Positions 1 through 8,139 of a stretch of DNA of 64,000 nucleotides are shown piece after piece. The stretch covers positions 83,293 through 147,292 of the forward strand of contig NZ_JASXSH010000013.1 in NCBI RefSeq assembly GCF_030315745.1, read 5' to 3'. Numbering within the stretch: position 1 is the stretch's first letter; each line of letters opens with the position of its first letter. The DNA comes from Gordonia heveisoli (GTDB lineage: Bacteria; Actinomycetota; Actinomycetes; Mycobacteriales; Mycobacteriaceae). The position numbers and the translations under genes were made by a program. Below the pieces are notes generated by a model. The model made no database searches and was not told the DNA's origin. It saw only the letters and a program-made list of their open reading frames with translations.

Positions 1-90
1 GCGGGTCTCGCCATCCGTGACCGCTATGTGAACACCTATCTCTCGCCCGGATCCGGTCCGCGCTCGATCACCGCCGACGATGACGGGTAG
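1..90 (+). CDS. 3' end of an unidentified protein
   Basis: An open frame enters from the left edge and ends at TAG 88-90, giving the last 29 residues of a protein. The tail is polar and ends in an Asp/Gly-rich stretch. It overlaps the next gene by 11 bases in another frame, so the two are probably co-transcribed and translationally coupled. The fragment is too short to assign a family. Confidence 0.55.
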   Translation, partial: AGLAIRDRYVNTYLSPGSGPRSITADDDG

Positions 91-1495
91 TGCGATCGTC
101 GTCGGTGCCGGTCCGAACGGGCTGGCCGGTGCCGTGCGGCTCGCGCAGGCGGGATTCGATGTCACCGTTGTCGAATCCGCCGACGAGATCGGCGGCGGCA
201 CAAGAACTGTGGAGCTGATTCCGGGTGTGCGCGCCGACCTGTGTTCGGCCTTCCATCCGCTCGGGGTGGGTTCGCCGTATCTGTCGTCGCTGCGCCTGGA
301 GGAGTATGGGCTGCGCTGGTGCCTGCCGGAGATCGACGCCGCCCACCCGCTCGATGACGGCACGGCGGGGCTGTTGTATCGATCGGTACACCAGACTGCC
401 GACGGGTTGGGGGTGGACGGGTCGCGGTGGCGCTCGATCTTTGCTGGGCCGGCTCGCCGGTTCGACGCCGTCGCCGCCGACGCGTTGGGTCCGATGCTTC
501 GGCTTCCTCGACATCCGTTGGCTTTCCTGGACTTCGGGCTCCGCTCGCTCCCGCCGGTGACCGTGCTGGCGCGGGCTTTCACCACCCCGCAGGCGCGGGC
601 GCTGTTCGCTGGTATCGCCGCGCACCCGTTCGTGCGGCTCGACCGGCCCGGCTCGGCCGCGGGTGGTCTGCTGCTGACCGCGGCTGCGCATCGCCGGGGA
701 TGGCCGGTGGCGCAAGGTGGTTCGTCGGCGATCAGTGCGGCGCTCGCCGCGCTGCTGGCCGACCTCGGCGGCCGGATCGTCACCGGCACCACGATCGCCA
801 GTATCGCGGAAGTCTCCGCCGACGTCGTGCTACTTGACGTCGGACCGGATTCCGCCACCACGATTCTCGACGGTCGCCTGCCCCGACGGGTGGCCCGCGC
901 ATACCGGCGTCACCGGCCGGGTCCGGCTGCGTTCAAGGTGGACTATGTGATCGACGGCGAGGTGGGGTGGACGGCTCCCGGACTCGACCGGGCCGGGGTG
1001 GTCCACCTCGGCGGGCGGATCGGGGAGATCGTGCGGGCAGAGAACGAGGTGATCGCCGGCCGGATGCCGACTAATCCGTTCGTGCTGGTCGGGCAGCAGT
1101 GGGTCGCCGACGACACCCGGGCGGCCGGAACCCGACGGCCGCTGTGGGCCTACGCCCATGTGCCCACCGGCTACACCGGTGACGCGACTGGGCTGGTCAC
1201 CGCCCAGATCGAGCGTTTCGCACCGGGTTTCGCCGCGCGCGTCGTCGCCGTTCACCGTCGCGGACCGGCCGACCTGGCGTATGAGAATCCCAACTATCGC
1301 GGCGGTGACATCGGCGGTGGCCCCAACGATCTGTGGCATCTTGTGGCCCGCCCGCGACTGTCGCCGAACCCGTACGCCACCGGCGTTCCCGGGGTGTACC
1401 TGTGCTCGTCGTCGACGCCGCCGGGTGGCGGTGTACACGGCATGTGCGGCTTCCGCGCCGCCGAGGCCGCCCTGCGGGGCTTCGGCGGCGAATAG
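80..1495 (+). CDS. NAD(P)/FAD-dependent oxidoreductase, phytoene-desaturase-like
   Basis: The protein has 471 residues. The N-terminus carries a dinucleotide-binding Rossmann motif (GAGPNGLAGA, about residues 9-18) followed by an acidic residue at the end of the second strand (VVESADEIGGG). The C-terminus has a second FAD-contact motif, TPPGGGVHGMCG, typical of the CrtI/amine-oxidase-like superfamily. Such enzymes desaturate or oxidise hydrophobic substrates; the substrate here cannot be read from sequence. The ATG lies inside the upstream gene, which suggests an operon. It converges on the F420-dependent oxidoreductase gene with only 12 bases between them. Confidence 0.8.
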   Translation: MTGSAIVVGAGPNGLAGAVRLAQAGFDVTVVESADEIGGGTRTVELIPGVRADLCSAFHPLGVGSPYLSSLRLEEYGLRWCLPEIDAAHPLDDGTAGLLYRSVHQTADGLGVDGSRWRSIFAGPARRFDAVAADALGPMLRLPRHPLAFLDFGLRSLPPVTVLARAFTTPQARALFAGIAAHPFVRLDRPGSAAGGLLLTAAAHRRGWPVAQGGSSAISAALAALLADLGGRIVTGTTIASIAEVSADVVLLDVGPDSATTILDGRLPRRVARAYRRHRPGPAAFKVDYVIDGEVGWTAPGLDRAGVVHLGGRIGEIVRAENEVIAGRMPTNPFVLVGQQWVADDTRAAGTRRPLWAYAHVPTGYTGDATGLVTAQIERFAPGFAARVVAVHRRGPADLAYENPNYRGGDIGGGPNDLWHLVARPRLSPNPYATGVPGVYLCSSSTPPGGGVHGMCGFRAAEAALRGFGGE

Positions 1496-1507
1496 CCCCC
1501 GATAGGG

Positions 1508-2386
1508 TCAGCCGTTGACCTTGGCGATCACGTTCTCGGCGTACCAGTTCAGGTGATCGATCTTGGTCTGGAGCGGTTCGGTGTCGTCACCCTTCACATA
1601 GGGCAGCCGGAACCCGACGATGACGTCGGTGATGCCCTTGTCCTCCAGCCGCTTACAGCCGTCGACGGTGTAGGCGTCCATCGAGATGACATGAATCTCG
1701 AAGGGGTCGTTGGTCTTTCCCTCGGCCTTGCGGATGTCGGCGATCTTGTCGAGCAGCGCGTCGAGTTCCTCGGCCGGTCCGCCACCGTGCATCCAGCCGT
1801 CTCCGCGGACGACGGCCCGACGCAACGCGAGGTCGGCATGCCCGCCGACCAGCAGCGGAATCGGTTCGGTGGGAGCGGGGGTCATCTTGATCTTCGGGAT
1901 GTCGTAGAACTCGCCGTGGAATTCGAAGTACTCACCGCTGGTGAGGCCGCGGAAGATGTCCATGCACTCGTCCATCCGCTTGCCGCGGCGTTTGAAGTCG
2001 ACGCCCATGAAGTCGTAGTCCTCGGGCCACGGGCTGGTGCCGACGCCGAGTGCTAGGCGGTTGTTGGTGAGGTAGGCGACCGACGACGCCTGCTTGGCGA
2101 CCAGCGCCGGTGGACGCACCGGCAGTTTGAGGACGAACGGGGTGAAGCGGATCGTCGAGGTCACCGCACCGAGCGCGGCGCACTGGATGAAGGTCTCGAT
2201 GAAGGCTTTGCCGTCGAGGAACTCGCGGTCACCGTCGGGGGTGTAGGGGTAGGTGGCGTCGGACTCGGCAGGGTACGCGAGCGAGTCGGGGATGGTGAAC
2301 CCGGCGTATCCGGCCTTCTCCGCGGCCTGCGCCAAGGGCGCGTAGTAGCTCGGGTCGGTCATGGCTTCGGCGAAGGTGAAGCGCAT
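1508..2386 (-). CDS. F420-dependent LLM-class oxidoreductase
   Basis: The protein has 292 residues and a luciferase-like TIM-barrel pattern: FTIPDSLAYPAE near residue 35, the RFTPFVLKLPVR strand, LALGVGTSPWPEDYDFMGVD, and PLLVGGHADLALRRA. It resembles actinobacterial TIGR03619-type enzymes, which use reduced F420 (or FMN) for hydride transfer. The frame stays open far upstream, but the ATG at 2386 is preceded by GAGGAG at a good distance and starts at the usual point for the family, so I chose it. The HxlR gene lies upstream on the same strand, 89 bases away, and may control it. Substrate unknown. Confidence 0.85.
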   Translation of the reverse strand: MRFTFAEAMTDPSYYAPLAQAAEKAGYAGFTIPDSLAYPAESDATYPYTPDGDREFLDGKAFIETFIQCAALGAVTSTIRFTPFVLKLPVRPPALVAKQASSVAYLTNNRLALGVGTSPWPEDYDFMGVDFKRRGKRMDECMDIFRGLTSGEYFEFHGEFYDIPKIKMTPAPTEPIPLLVGGHADLALRRAVVRGDGWMHGGGPAEELDALLDKIADIRKAEGKTNDPFEIHVISMDAYTVDGCKRLEDKGITDVIVGFRLPYVKGDDTEPLQTKIDHLNWYAENVIAKVNG

Positions 2387-2475
2387 CGATGCTCCTCGGG
2401 ACTGCGGTGTGGCGGACGCCACCCACACTAGAACATGTTCTAGTTCCTGAGTAGTGGATGTATGGTAGTCGCAGT

Positions 2476-2949
2476 TCAGGGGGCTGGCAGCGGGTTGTTC
2501 ACTCGTGCACCCGGCCCGCGCCGGACCTTGAGGTCGTCGACGCTGACCGGCTCGCGGCAGGCCGAACAGAACGGGCGCGCGGACATGACGTGGCCGCAGG
2601 TGGTGTGCACGGTCTCGATCGGTGGTCCCTCGGGCGCCGCCCAGGAGTCGCCCCATTGACGCAGTGCGTCGATGACGGTCCAGAGTCCGCGCCCCTTCTC
2701 GGTGAGTCGGTAGTCGTGGCGGACCGGCTTGTCCTGGTAGGGCTCCTTGGTCATGATCCCGTGCTCGACCAGCGTGTCGAGTCGCTGCGTCAGCACATTC
2801 CGGGCGATCCCGAGCCGGGTGGAGAACTCGTCGAAGCGGGTCACGCCGAAGAGGGCGTCGCGGATGATCAGCAGCGTCCACCATTCCCCGACGATCTCCA
2901 GGGTCTGGGCGACCGAACAGTTCATTTCGGTGAAGGTTGCGCGCCTCAT
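2476..2949 (-). CDS. HxlR-family transcriptional regulator
   Basis: The protein has 157 residues. Residues 9-110 form the HxlR winged helix: a conserved Cys near the N-terminus (MNCSVAQTLEIVG), then EWWTLLIIRDALFG, RFDEFSTRLGIARNVLTQRL and the wing YRLTEKGRGLW. The C-terminal extension carries one His and three Cys (CGH then CSAC), a possible small metal site not found in all HxlR proteins. The gene is divergent from a DHA2 exporter. A perfect palindrome lies 16 bases before the start codon, the likely operator. These proteins often respond to electrophiles or drugs through the Cys. Confidence 0.85.
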   Translation of the reverse strand: MRRATFTEMNCSVAQTLEIVGEWWTLLIIRDALFGVTRFDEFSTRLGIARNVLTQRLDTLVEHGIMTKEPYQDKPVRHDYRLTEKGRGLWTVIDALRQWGDSWAAPEGPPIETVHTTCGHVMSARPFCSACREPVSVDDLKVRRGPGARVNNPLPAP

Positions 2950-2965
2950 GCTTCCATCTTAGTGG

Positions 2966-2980
2966 GTTGCGTGACGCAAC
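2966..2980. promoter_or_regulatory. Palindrome in the HxlR/MFS divergent promoter
   Basis: A perfect 7+1+7 inverted repeat, GTTGCGT-G-ACGCAAC, sits 16 bases upstream of the HxlR start. A weaker imperfect repeat (GTTT-cgtc-AAAC with GGTTG/CAACC flanks) follows at about 2994-3014, closer to the exporter. The position between divergent genes makes this the natural HxlR operator (inference). Confidence 0.55.
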
Positions 2981-3055
2981 TCAACTGTGCTTTGGTTGGT
3001 TTCGTCAAACAACCCAGCAGGTATTACGCCTGCGCTGGAGCGTTGAGGAGTATTC

Positions 3056-4513
3056 ATGACCGAGATCATCGGGGACAAGAACGATGCGATGGCAGTGTCA
3101 CCGCCTGCGCCGGTGTCACCGCCCGTCGCCGCGTCGGGGCCGGCGGGTAGGCCCGGGCTGACGCTGCTCATCCTGTCGCTCGCCGCGTTCATGGCGAGCC
3201 TCGACGTCTTCATCGTCAACGTGGCCTTCGACGACATCGGGCGCGACTTCGGCGACGCCGGACTGTCCCAGCTGTCGTGGGTGCTCAGCGCCTACGCGAT
3301 CGTCTACGCCGCGCTGCTGGTCCCGGCCGGGCGGATCGTCGACCGCTACGGCCGGAAGGGCGGCTTTCTGCTCGGACTGGCCCTATTCACCATCGCGAGC
3401 GCGGCATGTGCGGGCGCACAGGGGATCTGGTGGCTGGTCGCGTTCCGGGTGCTGCAGGCTATCGGTGCGGCGATCCTCACCCCGGCCAGTCTGGGACTGG
3501 TGGTCTCGACGATGCCGCTCGAGCTGCGCGCGCGATCGGTGCGCATCTGGGCGGCCACCGGTGCGTTGGCCGCCGCGCTCGGGCCGGCCGTGGGCGGCCT
3601 GCTGGTCGAGGCCTCGTGGCGCTGGGTCTTCCTGGTCAACCTGCCGGTCGGCATCATCGCGCTGATCGCCGGTGTGCGCGTCCTGGTCCTGTCCCGAAAC
3701 ACCACCATCACCGACTTCCCCGACCTCGTCGGTGCCGTCCTGCTGACGATCTCGATCGGCGCGCTGACTCTCGGACTCGTGCAGGGTACGGATTGGGGCT
3801 GGACGGACCCGAAGATCACCGCTGCGTGGGTACTCGCGATCGCAGCTTTCGCGGGTTTCGTGTTCAGCTCGATGCATCACACCGAACCGGTCATCGACCC
3901 GGCCCTGCTGCGCGTGCGCACGTTCTCCTTCGCGAATGTGACCGCGCTACTGTTCGCGGTCCCCTTCGCCGGTGGCCTGTTGGCGACGATCCTGTGGCTG
4001 CAACAGGTGTGGAGCTACTCGGCGATCAAGACCGGTTTCGCCGTGTCGACGGGGCCGTTGCTGGTGCCGATCTTCGCCGCCGTCGCACACCGATTGTCGG
4101 CGCGAATCCCGGTGGGCGTCATCGTCTCCGCCGGATCGTTGCTGTTCGCGGCGGGCGGGGTGTTGATGGCCCTGTCGGTCGACGAGACACCCGACTACGC
4201 CACCGAGATCCTGCCGGGTTGGCTCATCGGCGGTGTCGGGGTCGGTCTCGCGTTGCCGTCGATCCTGTCGTCGGCGACCGCTGACCTCGCCACGCATCAG
4301 TCGGCCACCGGAAGTGCGGTGATCAATATGAGTCGACAGATCGGCATGGCGCTCGGCGTCAGTGTGCTCGTCGCGGTGCTGGGGACACCGATCGGATATG
4401 TGGCCGCGCACAACGGATTCCAGCAGTCATGGTGGGTGCTTGCGAGTGTCGCCGTGCTGGCCGCGGTCGCCGCGCTTGGGATGACACCCCGCGCGGCTTC
4501 GGCCCCGTCGTGA
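3056..4513 (+). CDS. MFS multidrug transporter, DHA2/EmrB-QacA type
   Basis: The protein has 485 residues with about 14 predicted membrane segments. After a Pro/Ala-rich cytoplasmic start, helix 1 contains MASLDVFIVNVAF, the usual DHA2 motif D1 region. Motif A follows helix 2 (GRIVDRYGRKGGF), and motif C lies in helix 5 (ATGALAAALGPAVGGLLVE). It probably exports drugs or other hydrophobic compounds using the proton gradient. The ATG is preceded by a GAGGAG-like site. The divergent HxlR regulator and the palindrome between them suggest inducible efflux. Confidence 0.88.
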   Translation: MTEIIGDKNDAMAVSPPAPVSPPVAASGPAGRPGLTLLILSLAAFMASLDVFIVNVAFDDIGRDFGDAGLSQLSWVLSAYAIVYAALLVPAGRIVDRYGRKGGFLLGLALFTIASAACAGAQGIWWLVAFRVLQAIGAAILTPASLGLVVSTMPLELRARSVRIWAATGALAAALGPAVGGLLVEASWRWVFLVNLPVGIIALIAGVRVLVLSRNTTITDFPDLVGAVLLTISIGALTLGLVQGTDWGWTDPKITAAWVLAIAAFAGFVFSSMHHTEPVIDPALLRVRTFSFANVTALLFAVPFAGGLLATILWLQQVWSYSAIKTGFAVSTGPLLVPIFAAVAHRLSARIPVGVIVSAGSLLFAAGGVLMALSVDETPDYATEILPGWLIGGVGVGLALPSILSSATADLATHQSATGSAVINMSRQIGMALGVSVLVAVLGTPIGYVAAHNGFQQSWWVLASVAVLAAVAALGMTPRAASAPS

Positions 4514-4552
4514 CGCTCTTCGTCGGCGTTCCGGTCTCCTCGGCGTGCGGTG

Positions 4553-4798
4553 GTTGGGCAGGCACCGATACCCCGCTTCATCGAGGATCGATGCGAGCAG
4601 TCGCCTGGAGTCCGCAAACTTTGAGGCGAGACCGTCGATCCGACCGAGTTCGGCGAGCAGGACCGCGACCACCTCGGTGCAGGGCTGGATCTGCGGGGCG
4701 CCGACGTTGGTGCACGGCAGGACGCGGCGGATCACCTCGGTGCACAGACCCGCGGCGAGCATCCGGCGGGAGGCTCGAACTCGGGATCGGCTTGCTGC
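4553..4798 (-). pseudogene. Remnant of a MerR-family regulator (C-terminal part)
   Basis: The minus-strand frame reads as the C-terminal half of a MerR-type regulator: RRMLAAGLCTEVIRRVLPC, a second Cys segment, LLAELGRIDGLASKF and DSRRLLASILDEAG. This is the usual linker helix and dimerisation coiled coil. The winged-helix domain is missing: upstream residues are Pro/Arg-rich and unlike MerR. Downstream the frame runs into the antisense of the MFS gene and stops resembling protein. I see no start codon with a ribosome site. It is most likely a decayed gene left between two intact ones. Confidence 0.5.
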
Positions 4799-4841
4799 CG
4801 TCGCCGGTCTCGGCTGACCCGGGTCCGGGGTGGACGGTGGA

Positions 4842-5762
4842 TCAGGGTCGGCGGAACCGCTCCCGCCTACCCAATCCGCGCAGCTTCATCCACTCCGCGA
4901 AACCCTTCGGGTCGCGTTGCTGCACAAGGAAATACCAGCCGAAGCGGGCATACTCCTGGGGGATCAGCCTGCGCATGCCGGGCTGGCTCATCAGGTAACC
5001 GCGATTGCGGTAGGTGAAATACCGCTTGGTGGGGTTGTCCGGGTACTGCGTGTGCATCCGGCCACCCAGGATCGGCCGGAACTCGTCGGATCCGTCGGGG
5101 TGCAGGTAGCCGGCGCGTAGGCAGGTGCCGAATTTCAGCCCCGACCTTGCCAGGCGGCGGTGGATCTCCACCTCGTCGCCGCGGAAGAACAGGCGCAGGT
5201 CGGGCACGCCGACTTCATCGAGGGCCTTCGCCGAGAACAGCGCTCCGTTGAACAGGGAGGCGATTCCGGGTAGGAGGTCGTCGGTGTCGGCCTGTCCGTC
5301 GGCGAACAGTTCCGACCGCTTCCGTCGCCACACCAGCCCACGGCGCAGCGGGAAGGCGAGGGTGTCCGGGTCGTCGATGTTGGCGACCACCGGCGACACC
5401 TCGTCGAGGCGGTGTCGTGCAGCGCATTCGAGCAGAGTGCTGAGCACCATCGGGCCGTCGGGACGACCGTCGTCGTCGGCGCACCACACCCAGTCGGCGC
5501 CCAGCGACAACGCGGTCAGCATGCCGAGCGCGAACCCGCCCGCGCCGCCCAGGTTGCGTTGGGATCCTAGATAGGTCGTCGGGATGGGCTGCGCGGCAAC
5601 AAGTTCCGCAACCGCTGGTTCGTTCGCGTTGTCCACGACGACGAGATGGTCGACGGGCCGGTCCTGCGCGGACACCACCGCGAGTGACTGGGCGAGCAGT
5701 TCCACGCGGCGGTGGGTGACCACCACCGCGACCACCGTTGCGGCGGTGTTCGGGTCGCTCAC
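4842..5762 (-). CDS. glfT1: Galactofuranosyltransferase GlfT1
   Basis: The protein has 306 residues. It is a GT-A family 2 glycosyltransferase: the N-terminal strand VVAVVVTHRRVELLAQSL, LVVVDNANEP, the NLGGAGGF loop and the acidic metal-binding motif WCADDDGRPDGP. In mycobacteria GlfT1 adds the first galactofuranose residues to the decaprenyl-linked rhamnosyl linker of arabinogalactan, on the cytoplasmic membrane face. The GTG at 5762 overlaps the wzt stop by four bases and gives the family-length protein; the frame is open further upstream but runs through wzt. It is the last gene of a wzm-wzt-glfT1 operon. Confidence 0.9.
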   Translation of the reverse strand: MSDPNTAATVVAVVVTHRRVELLAQSLAVVSAQDRPVDHLVVVDNANEPAVAELVAAQPIPTTYLGSQRNLGGAGGFALGMLTALSLGADWVWCADDDGRPDGPMVLSTLLECAARHRLDEVSPVVANIDDPDTLAFPLRRGLVWRRKRSELFADGQADTDDLLPGIASLFNGALFSAKALDEVGVPDLRLFFRGDEVEIHRRLARSGLKFGTCLRAGYLHPDGSDEFRPILGGRMHTQYPDNPTKRYFTYRNRGYLMSQPGMRRLIPQEYARFGWYFLVQQRDPKGFAEWMKLRGLGRRERFRRP

Positions 5763-6562
5763 GACGACTTCTCCACGCTGGCCAGCACCTTGCGGACATG
5801 TGCGGCGGCCGCGGGACCCTCGTAGGCGCCGACCACCTCCTCGATACCGCCCTCCATCCGGATCTGGCCGTGATCGATCCACAGCGCCCGGTCGCACAGC
5901 TGGGCAAGGAACTCGTTGGAGTGGCTGGCGAAGACGAGGATGCCCGATCGTTCGACGAGCGCCTGCAGACGCGCACGTGCCTTCTTCATGAAGTCGGCGT
6001 CGACCGCACCGATGCCCTCGTCGAGGATGAGGATCTCGGGGTCGATGGAGGTCACCACACCGAGCGCGACGCGCACGCGCATACCGGTCGAGTAGGTGCG
6101 CAACGGCATCTGCAGGTGGTCACCGAGTTCGGTGAATTCGGCGATGTCGTCGATCTTGCGCAGCATCTCCTTGCGGCTCATCCCCAGGAACATGCCGCGG
6201 ATGATGATGTTCTCGTAGCCGGAGATCTCCGGGTCCATGCCGACGCCGAGGTCGAACACCGGGGCGACGCGACCGCGGATCCGGCAGTCACCGCGGGTCG
6301 GCTCGTAGATCCCCGACAGCAGCCGCAGCAGCGTCGACTTACCGGCGCCGTTGTGGCCGACCAGACCCACCCGATCGCCGTGCTTGAGGTGCACGTTGAT
6401 GTCGCGCAGCGCCTCGACCACGACGACATTCGAATCGGTCGAACCGATGACGCCACCGGCGGCACCGATCACCGATTTCTTCAGTGAGCGGGTCTTGGCG
6501 TCGAAGATGGGGAAGTCGACACACGCATCCCAGGTGTCGACGCGAACCTCATTAGCAGCCAT
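5759..6562 (-). CDS. wzt: Galactan/polysaccharide ABC exporter, ATP-binding subunit
   Basis: The protein has 267 residues. It shows Walker A GHNGAGKST, a signature region with YSTGMRVRVALGV in place of a standard LSGGQ, Walker B EILILDEG and the switch His (FASHSNEF). This is the Wzt/TagH type of export ATPase. In M. tuberculosis the counterpart, which I recall as Rv3781, exports lipid-linked galactan across the plasma membrane together with Wzm. It lacks the C-terminal carbohydrate-binding domain seen in some O-antigen Wzt proteins. It follows wzm by nine bases and overlaps glfT1 by four. Confidence 0.92.
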   Translation of the reverse strand: MAANEVRVDTWDACVDFPIFDAKTRSLKKSVIGAAGGVIGSTDSNVVVVEALRDINVHLKHGDRVGLVGHNGAGKSTLLRLLSGIYEPTRGDCRIRGRVAPVFDLGVGMDPEISGYENIIIRGMFLGMSRKEMLRKIDDIAEFTELGDHLQMPLRTYSTGMRVRVALGVVTSIDPEILILDEGIGAVDADFMKKARARLQALVERSGILVFASHSNEFLAQLCDRALWIDHGQIRMEGGIEEVVGAYEGPAAAAHVRKVLASVEKSS

Positions 6563-6571
6563 GTGTAGTTC

Positions 6572-7435
6572 CTAAACCCAGTACGCCACGCGGGCGCGGT
6601 AGTTGCGCAGCACCAACAGGCCGGCGGTCCAGCCCAGCAGCGTGCAGCCGATCACGATCGCCCAGTGATAGAAGTCCACATGTTCGCCCAGCAGTGGTCC
6701 GCGGGCGATCTCCAGGTAGTGGTACATCGGGTTGATCTCGACGATCCGCAGCCGCGACGATTCCTCACCGGTCGTCGAACCCAGGCTCTGGGTGCTCCAG
6801 ATGATCGGCGTCATGAAGAAGATCAGCTGTACGACGGTGGTCAGGAGCTGACCGATGTCGCGGAAGCGGGTGGACAGGATGCCGAAGACGATCGCCACCC
6901 ACACCGCGTTGAGCAGGTAGAGCGCGATGGCGGGGAACACCAGCAGGATCGACCAGTGCATCGGTGGCGGGAAGATGATGAAGATCGCCACGATGATCAC
7001 CACGTTGTGCGCGAAGATGATCGACTGCCGCCACACCACGCGGTACACGTGCACGCTGACCGGGGCGGGCAGCTGCTTGATCAGGCCCTCGTTCTTCGCG
7101 TACACCTCGGCGCCGTCGAGGATCGAACTCTGGATGAAGTTCCAGAAGATGAAACCGAGCGCCACATACGGCAGGAAGACCTTGATGTCCTGGCCGAAGA
7201 GTTCGCCGTAGAGCAGACCCATCGCGACCGCCGTCACACCTGTCGCAATGGTGATCCAGAGCGGGCCGAGGACCGAGCGGCGATACCGCTGCTTGATGTC
7301 CTGCCAGCCCAGGTGGAGCCACAGTTCGCGGTTGTTCAGACCGTCGCGTAGATCACGGATCGCCCGTTTGAACGTGCGTGATCCAGAACTCGTCGGACGC
7401 GCTGGGATCGCGTCGTCGTCCACTACCGCTGACAC
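6572..7435 (-). CDS. wzm: Galactan/polysaccharide ABC exporter, permease subunit
   Basis: The protein has about 287 residues and six predicted membrane helices in the ABC-2 fold. The amphipathic interface helix LWLHLGWQDIKQRYRRSVLG precedes helix 1, as in Wzm proteins. The last helices are followed by a short basic tail (LRNYRARVAYWV). The frame is open far upstream into bpa antisense sequence. I chose GTG 7435, which leaves about 40 residues before the interface helix; a later GTG is possible. It works with Wzt to export the galactan precursor of arabinogalactan. Confidence 0.88.
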   Translation of the reverse strand: MSAVVDDDAIPARPTSSGSRTFKRAIRDLRDGLNNRELWLHLGWQDIKQRYRRSVLGPLWITIATGVTAVAMGLLYGELFGQDIKVFLPYVALGFIFWNFIQSSILDGAEVYAKNEGLIKQLPAPVSVHVYRVVWRQSIIFAHNVVIIVAIFIIFPPPMHWSILLVFPAIALYLLNAVWVAIVFGILSTRFRDIGQLLTTVVQLIFFMTPIIWSTQSLGSTTGEESSRLRIVEINPMYHYLEIARGPLLGEHVDFYHWAIVIGCTLLGWTAGLLVLRNYRARVAYWV

Positions 7436-7500
7436 GGGGTCCCACTGTACTGGTCCGCGGGTGCCCGGCCCGAAACGCCCGGTGACGCCCGTGCCCTCCG

Positions 7501-8034
7501 TTACAGGTACTGGCCGGTGCTCGGACCGTGCGGGGCGCCGGTCACACCCGGGGGCAGCGCGCCCTGACGCATCTGCTCGAGCTGGGCGCGGGCAGCCATC
7601 TGCTGGGCGAACAGGGCGGTCTGGATGCCGTGGAAGAGTCCTTCCAGCCAGCCGACCAGCTGGGCCTGGGCGATGCGGAGTTCGGCGTCCGAGGGGGTGG
7701 CGTCGTCGGTGAACGGGAGCGCGAGACGTTCGAGTTCCTCCCGCAGCTCGGGGGCCAGACCGTCTTCGAGCTCGCGGATCGAGGACTGGTGGATCTCCCG
7801 CAGCCGGACCCGGGAGGCGTCGTCGAGGGGAGCGGCCCGCACCTCCTCGAGGAGCTGCTTGATCATCGTGCCGATCCGCATGACCTTCGCCGGCTGCTCG
7901 ACCATGTCGGCGACGCTGCTCTGCTCTTCGGTCGCCTTGCCGTCGGCCGCGCCAGCTCCGACGACGATGACACCGTCGGTGTCGCCGGACATCGGGGAGC
8001 CGAACGGGCTGGGGTTGCTGCCATCGGTAACCAT
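7501..8034 (-). CDS. bpa: Bacterial proteasome activator Bpa (PafE)
   Basis: The protein has 177 residues. A disordered N-terminal part is followed by helices (about residues 45-150) and a flexible tail ending in GQYL, the C-terminal motif by which Bpa docks into the 20S proteasome alpha ring in M. tuberculosis. The known protein forms an ATP-independent dodecameric ring that feeds unfolded proteins such as HspR to the proteasome. The gene directly precedes wzm-wzt, the order I recall from Rv3780 onward. The ATG at 8034 follows a GGGGA sequence; the upstream open frame lacks coding character. Confidence 0.9.
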   Translation of the reverse strand: MVTDGSNPSPFGSPMSGDTDGVIVVGAGAADGKATEEQSSVADMVEQPAKVMRIGTMIKQLLEEVRAAPLDDASRVRLREIHQSSIRELEDGLAPELREELERLALPFTDDATPSDAELRIAQAQLVGWLEGLFHGIQTALFAQQMAARAQLEQMRQGALPPGVTGAPHGPSTGQYL

Positions 8035-8126
8035 GTCCCCATTGTGCCCAATGGCGACGCAGGCACCGTTCAGGCCCGGGTGCCGGGCTGATCGTGGACA
8101 CGGTGAGGCCGCGCGGACACGACGTC

Positions 8127-8132
8127 TATCGT
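8127..8132 (+). promoter_or_regulatory. -10 box for a leaderless transcript
   Basis: TATCGT fits the TAnnnT consensus and lies seven bases before the ATG at 8140, with no ribosome-binding site between. This is the layout of a leaderless actinobacterial mRNA. Confidence 0.5.
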
Positions 8133-8139
8133 TTAGGCC

